Part shown: one piece after another, positions 61,947-64,000 of the stretch
Layout: every line of letters begins with the position of its first letter
Numbering within the stretch: the stretch's first letter is position 1
DNA from: DSVZ01 sp037439785
GTDB taxonomy: Bacteria; Verrucomicrobiota; Verrucomicrobiia; Limisphaerales; J093
Reading direction: 5' to 3'
Length of the DNA: 64,000 bases
NCBI GenBank assembly: GCA_037439785.1
Contig: JBBIVJ010000006.1
Location: 1-64,000 of the forward strand
The notes under the pieces: model-generated
The model's database searches: none
The model's input: the letters and a program-made list of their open reading frames with translations, nothing else
What the model was told of the DNA's origin: nothing
Position numbers and translations under genes: made by a program

Positions 61947-64000
61947 TTATTTCAGGTTGAACACCAGGGTGGGTTCGACCGGGTACCGGCCGAAGCGTTC
62001 CCCGTAAATGGCCAGCCCGCCGGGCAGCGCCTCGTCCACCTCCAGCCGGATCACGAACTCCCGGCTTTGCGCTGCGGCAGCCAACGCGGCTTCCGGCACC
62101 GTGGCGGTGACCAGCCAGCCGTAGGAGCCGGCCTCGCGCAGCTTGCGGTCCCGGAGCTGCGCGTGCCAGGAGAGGATGCCGCGGTGGTCGGCCGGGTCAT
62201 CGGGCAGGTCGAAGACGCCGGTGGCCACGCCGTTGACGCGCACGCGCACGGCGCTGGGGAACGGCTCGGTGTCGGTCATCGGGTAGGCGTTGGGGTTCTG
62301 GCTGCGGTGGGCCACGCCTTCGCCGCGCATGTAGTCCACGTCCTTGAAGGTCGAGCCTTCGCGGTCCTTGGCCAACAGCTCCTTGGCCGAGGCCTCCATG
62401 AGGAAGCTGGCGCCGGCCACGCGGGCGGGGTCCAGCCCGGCCGGCCAGGGCAGGCGGTACTCGAAGTAGCCGTGCCCGGCGCCGTTGACCTTGAGGCCGT
62501 CGAGCACGTTCCACTGTTTGAGCGACCACTGCGCCGCGCGGAAGCCGGCGGGGGCGAAGCGGATTACCCGGGCGATGCCGGCCTCAGTCTTGAGCGTTTC
62601 GTCGCGCGGGGCGGGGCCATCGGCGACGCGGAAGGTGGTGAAGTTGCGGTGCAGCGCGCGGCCGTCGGGCGTTTCCAGGGTCAGGCGCAGCACGGCCACG
62701 CAGGGCATGGAGGGCATGGGCACCTTCAACGGCGGCAACTCGGTGTTCAGCCAGGGATGGAAGGGCAGTTCGGCCCCGCCGCGGGTGAAGTGGCGCATCC
62801 GGCCCAGCGTGTCCCAGGCGACCAGTTCGGCGCGGATGACCAGGCGGGCGGCGGGCGCGGTGTCGGTCATGAACGAGGCGAACAGCGGCACGCGCACCGT
62901 CTCGCCGGGCTTGGCGTCGCGGCACAGTTCGCTGCCGGTGGAGAGGTAGAAGGGGGCGTGGAGGTCGCGCAGGCTCATGCCGGGGAACAGCTCCTCCAGC
63001 CCGGTGAACTTGTCGCTGCGGTCGTAGCGGTAGTAGCCGTTCCACTCGTTGATGACGTCGTGATGCTCGGTGTAGAGCCAGCCGCAGACCTCGGGGTGCC
63101 GGCGAAATTCGTTGATCATGATGTGGTAGTCCCAGGACCAGTCCACGTCGCCGGTGCTGCCCTCGTAGCCCCAGACGTTGCCGCACTCGCTGTTGAGCAG
63201 CGGCTGGCGGTCCTGGGTGCGGCCGCCGATGAAGTTCCACTTCGAGCCGGGGAAGGTGTCGCGGGTGACCTGGTCGAGGTGTTCGCGCCAGGCCCAGCCC
63301 GGCAGGTAGGCGTGCCAGGAGTTGATGTCGGTCGCGACGTGGTCGAAATGGCAGGGCGAGTTGTCCTCCACCAGCCGGGTGGGATCGAGCTGTTTGGCCA
63401 GCCGGTAGATCGAGGCCACCCAGTCCTGGGTTTCGGGCAGGAAGACGCGCTTGTCGCCCTGCCGGGTGAACAGGCCCCAGGTCTCGTTGAACGGCACCCA
63501 GGCGAAGATGGCGGGGTGGTTGAAGTCGCGCGCGATCATCCCCCGCAGCGCGTGCTCGATCTCGCGGCGCATCTCCGCGTCCGGCTCGCCCCAACTGTTC
63601 GGTACGTCGGCCATGACCAGCAGCCCCAGCCGGTCGGCCCAGTACAGCTTGCGCGGCAGGTCAATCTTCACGTGAAACCGGTGGCCGTTGAGCCCCAGCC
63701 GCCGCGAGCGCAGGATTTCGTCGCGCATAAATTCGTCGCTCGGGAAGGTGTAGAAGCCCTCCGGGTGGTAGGACTGGTCCAGCGTCAGTTGGAGGTACAC
63801 CGGCTTGCCATTGAGGGCGATGTAGGGGAAGTCCGTGCCGGGCAGGTTCACCACGCTGATCGAGCGGAACCCGAAATACGTGCGCAGCCGGTCGGCCTCC
63901 TCACCACGGCCCAGCTCGGCCTCGACCTCGTAGAGGAACGGGTCCTCGAGCGACCACCACCGCGGCGTGGCCAGCGCCAACTCGAAGACGGCCTCGCGCG
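61947..64000 (-). CDS. Glycoside hydrolase family 2-type protein, 5' end outside the window
   Basis: The visible 684 codons run off the right edge without a start. The sequence matches the catalytic (TIM-barrel) part of GH2 beta-galactosidase-like enzymes: LEDPFLYEVEAEL and TYFGFRSISV at the barrel entry, LRSRRLGLNGHRFHVKIDLP, then the acid/base motif WVPFNETWGLF and the nucleophile region LLNSECGNVWGYEG. The C-terminal ~270 residues form beta domains (SLKQWNVLDGLKVNGAGHGYF and similar). It probably removes a terminal sugar from polysaccharides. The substrate is not determined. The stop is at 61947. Confidence 0.85.
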   Translation of the reverse strand, partial: REAVFELALATPRWWSLEDPFLYEVEAELGRGEEADRLRTYFGFRSISVVNLPGTDFPYIALNGKPVYLQLTLDQSYHPEGFYTFPSDEFMRDEILRSRRLGLNGHRFHVKIDLPRKLYWADRLGLLVMADVPNSWGEPDAEMRREIEHALRGMIARDFNHPAIFAWVPFNETWGLFTRQGDKRVFLPETQDWVASIYRLAKQLDPTRLVEDNSPCHFDHVATDINSWHAYLPGWAWREHLDQVTRDTFPGSKWNFIGGRTQDRQPLLNSECGNVWGYEGSTGDVDWSWDYHIMINEFRRHPEVCGWLYTEHHDVINEWNGYYRYDRSDKFTGLEELFPGMSLRDLHAPFYLSTGSELCRDAKPGETVRVPLFASFMTDTAPAARLVIRAELVAWDTLGRMRHFTRGGAELPFHPWLNTELPPLKVPMPSMPCVAVLRLTLETPDGRALHRNFTTFRVADGPAPRDETLKTEAGIARVIRFAPAGFRAAQWSLKQWNVLDGLKVNGAGHGYFEYRLPWPAGLDPARVAGASFLMEASAKELLAKDREGSTFKDVDYMRGEGVAHRSQNPNAYPMTDTEPFPSAVRVRVNGVATGVFDLPDDPADHRGILSWHAQLRDRKLREAGSYGWLVTATVPEAALAAAAQSREFVIRLEVDEALPGGLAIYGERFGRYPVEPTLVFNLK

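Noticed and set aside
1..64000. Prophage, integrative element or insertion sequence
   Set aside because: No integrase, transposase, phage structural gene or target-site duplication was found in any frame.

Overview
The window is 64 kb of GC-rich, gene-dense bacterial DNA. Its gene set suggests a member of the Verrucomicrobiota: secreted polysaccharide-acting enzymes, a Tat-secreted Gfo/Idh/MocA oxidoreductase, neutral-ceramidase and SGNH families, a split complex I operon, a B12-dependent ribonucleotide reductase and an ActP-type symporter with a large insert. The high GC and this family set resemble Limisphaerales relatives, but that placement is inference. No rRNA, tRNA, insertion sequence or prophage was seen.

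Positions 1-5,370 hold a type II-C CRISPR-Cas locus. From left to right there is the end of a CRISPR array (partial spacer and terminal repeat), a tracrRNA gene on the plus strand with its own promoter and intrinsic terminator, a 23-bp perfect inverted repeat, and cas2, cas1 and cas9 on the minus strand, transcribed in the order cas9-cas1-cas2. The tracrRNA anti-repeat pairs with the repeat. cas2 carries a one-base frame disruption at a nine-A run and, once repaired, a long charged N-terminal extension starting exactly at the cas1 stop.

Positions 5,434-16,030 hold a secreted serine protease, a class V aminotransferase and a minus-strand run of four secreted proteins: a beta-helix protein, a 1,084-residue protein with a CARDB-like end, a pectate lyase and a glycoside hydrolase. 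Several of these genes overlap or abut. A small FG-GAP-like gene relic lies upstream.

Positions 16,029-24,810 are a minus-strand complex I membrane-arm operon, nuoH-J-K-L-M-M-N. It has two NuoM copies in tandem and no nuoI between H and J. The second NuoM has lost the TM7 lysine.

Positions 25,170-35,780 hold an outer-membrane barrel, a ROK kinase, a group II PLP decarboxylase, an endonuclease/exonuclease/phosphatase-family enzyme, a SelB-like protein whose GTPase motifs are all gone, and a sxtK-carbamoyltransferase-sxtJ cassette facing an SGNH protein.

Positions 35,957-45,140 form an acetate-use island: an AcuC-like deacetylase, acetyl-CoA synthetase, a DUF485 protein and an ActP-like symporter. 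Two paralogous outer-membrane proteins bracket the transporter, and a broken MFS gene lies inside.

Positions 45,255-64,000 hold a ceramidase-family protein, a Gfo/Idh/MocA oxidoreductase overlapped by a tRNA-dihydrouridine synthase, a cytochrome c oxidase operon (I-III-IV-two small membrane proteins-II), class II ribonucleotide reductase with a strong terminator, a fumarylacetoacetate hydrolase-family enzyme, prolyl-tRNA synthetase, an NtrC-type response regulator and the 3' part of a GH2-type glycosidase running off the right edge.
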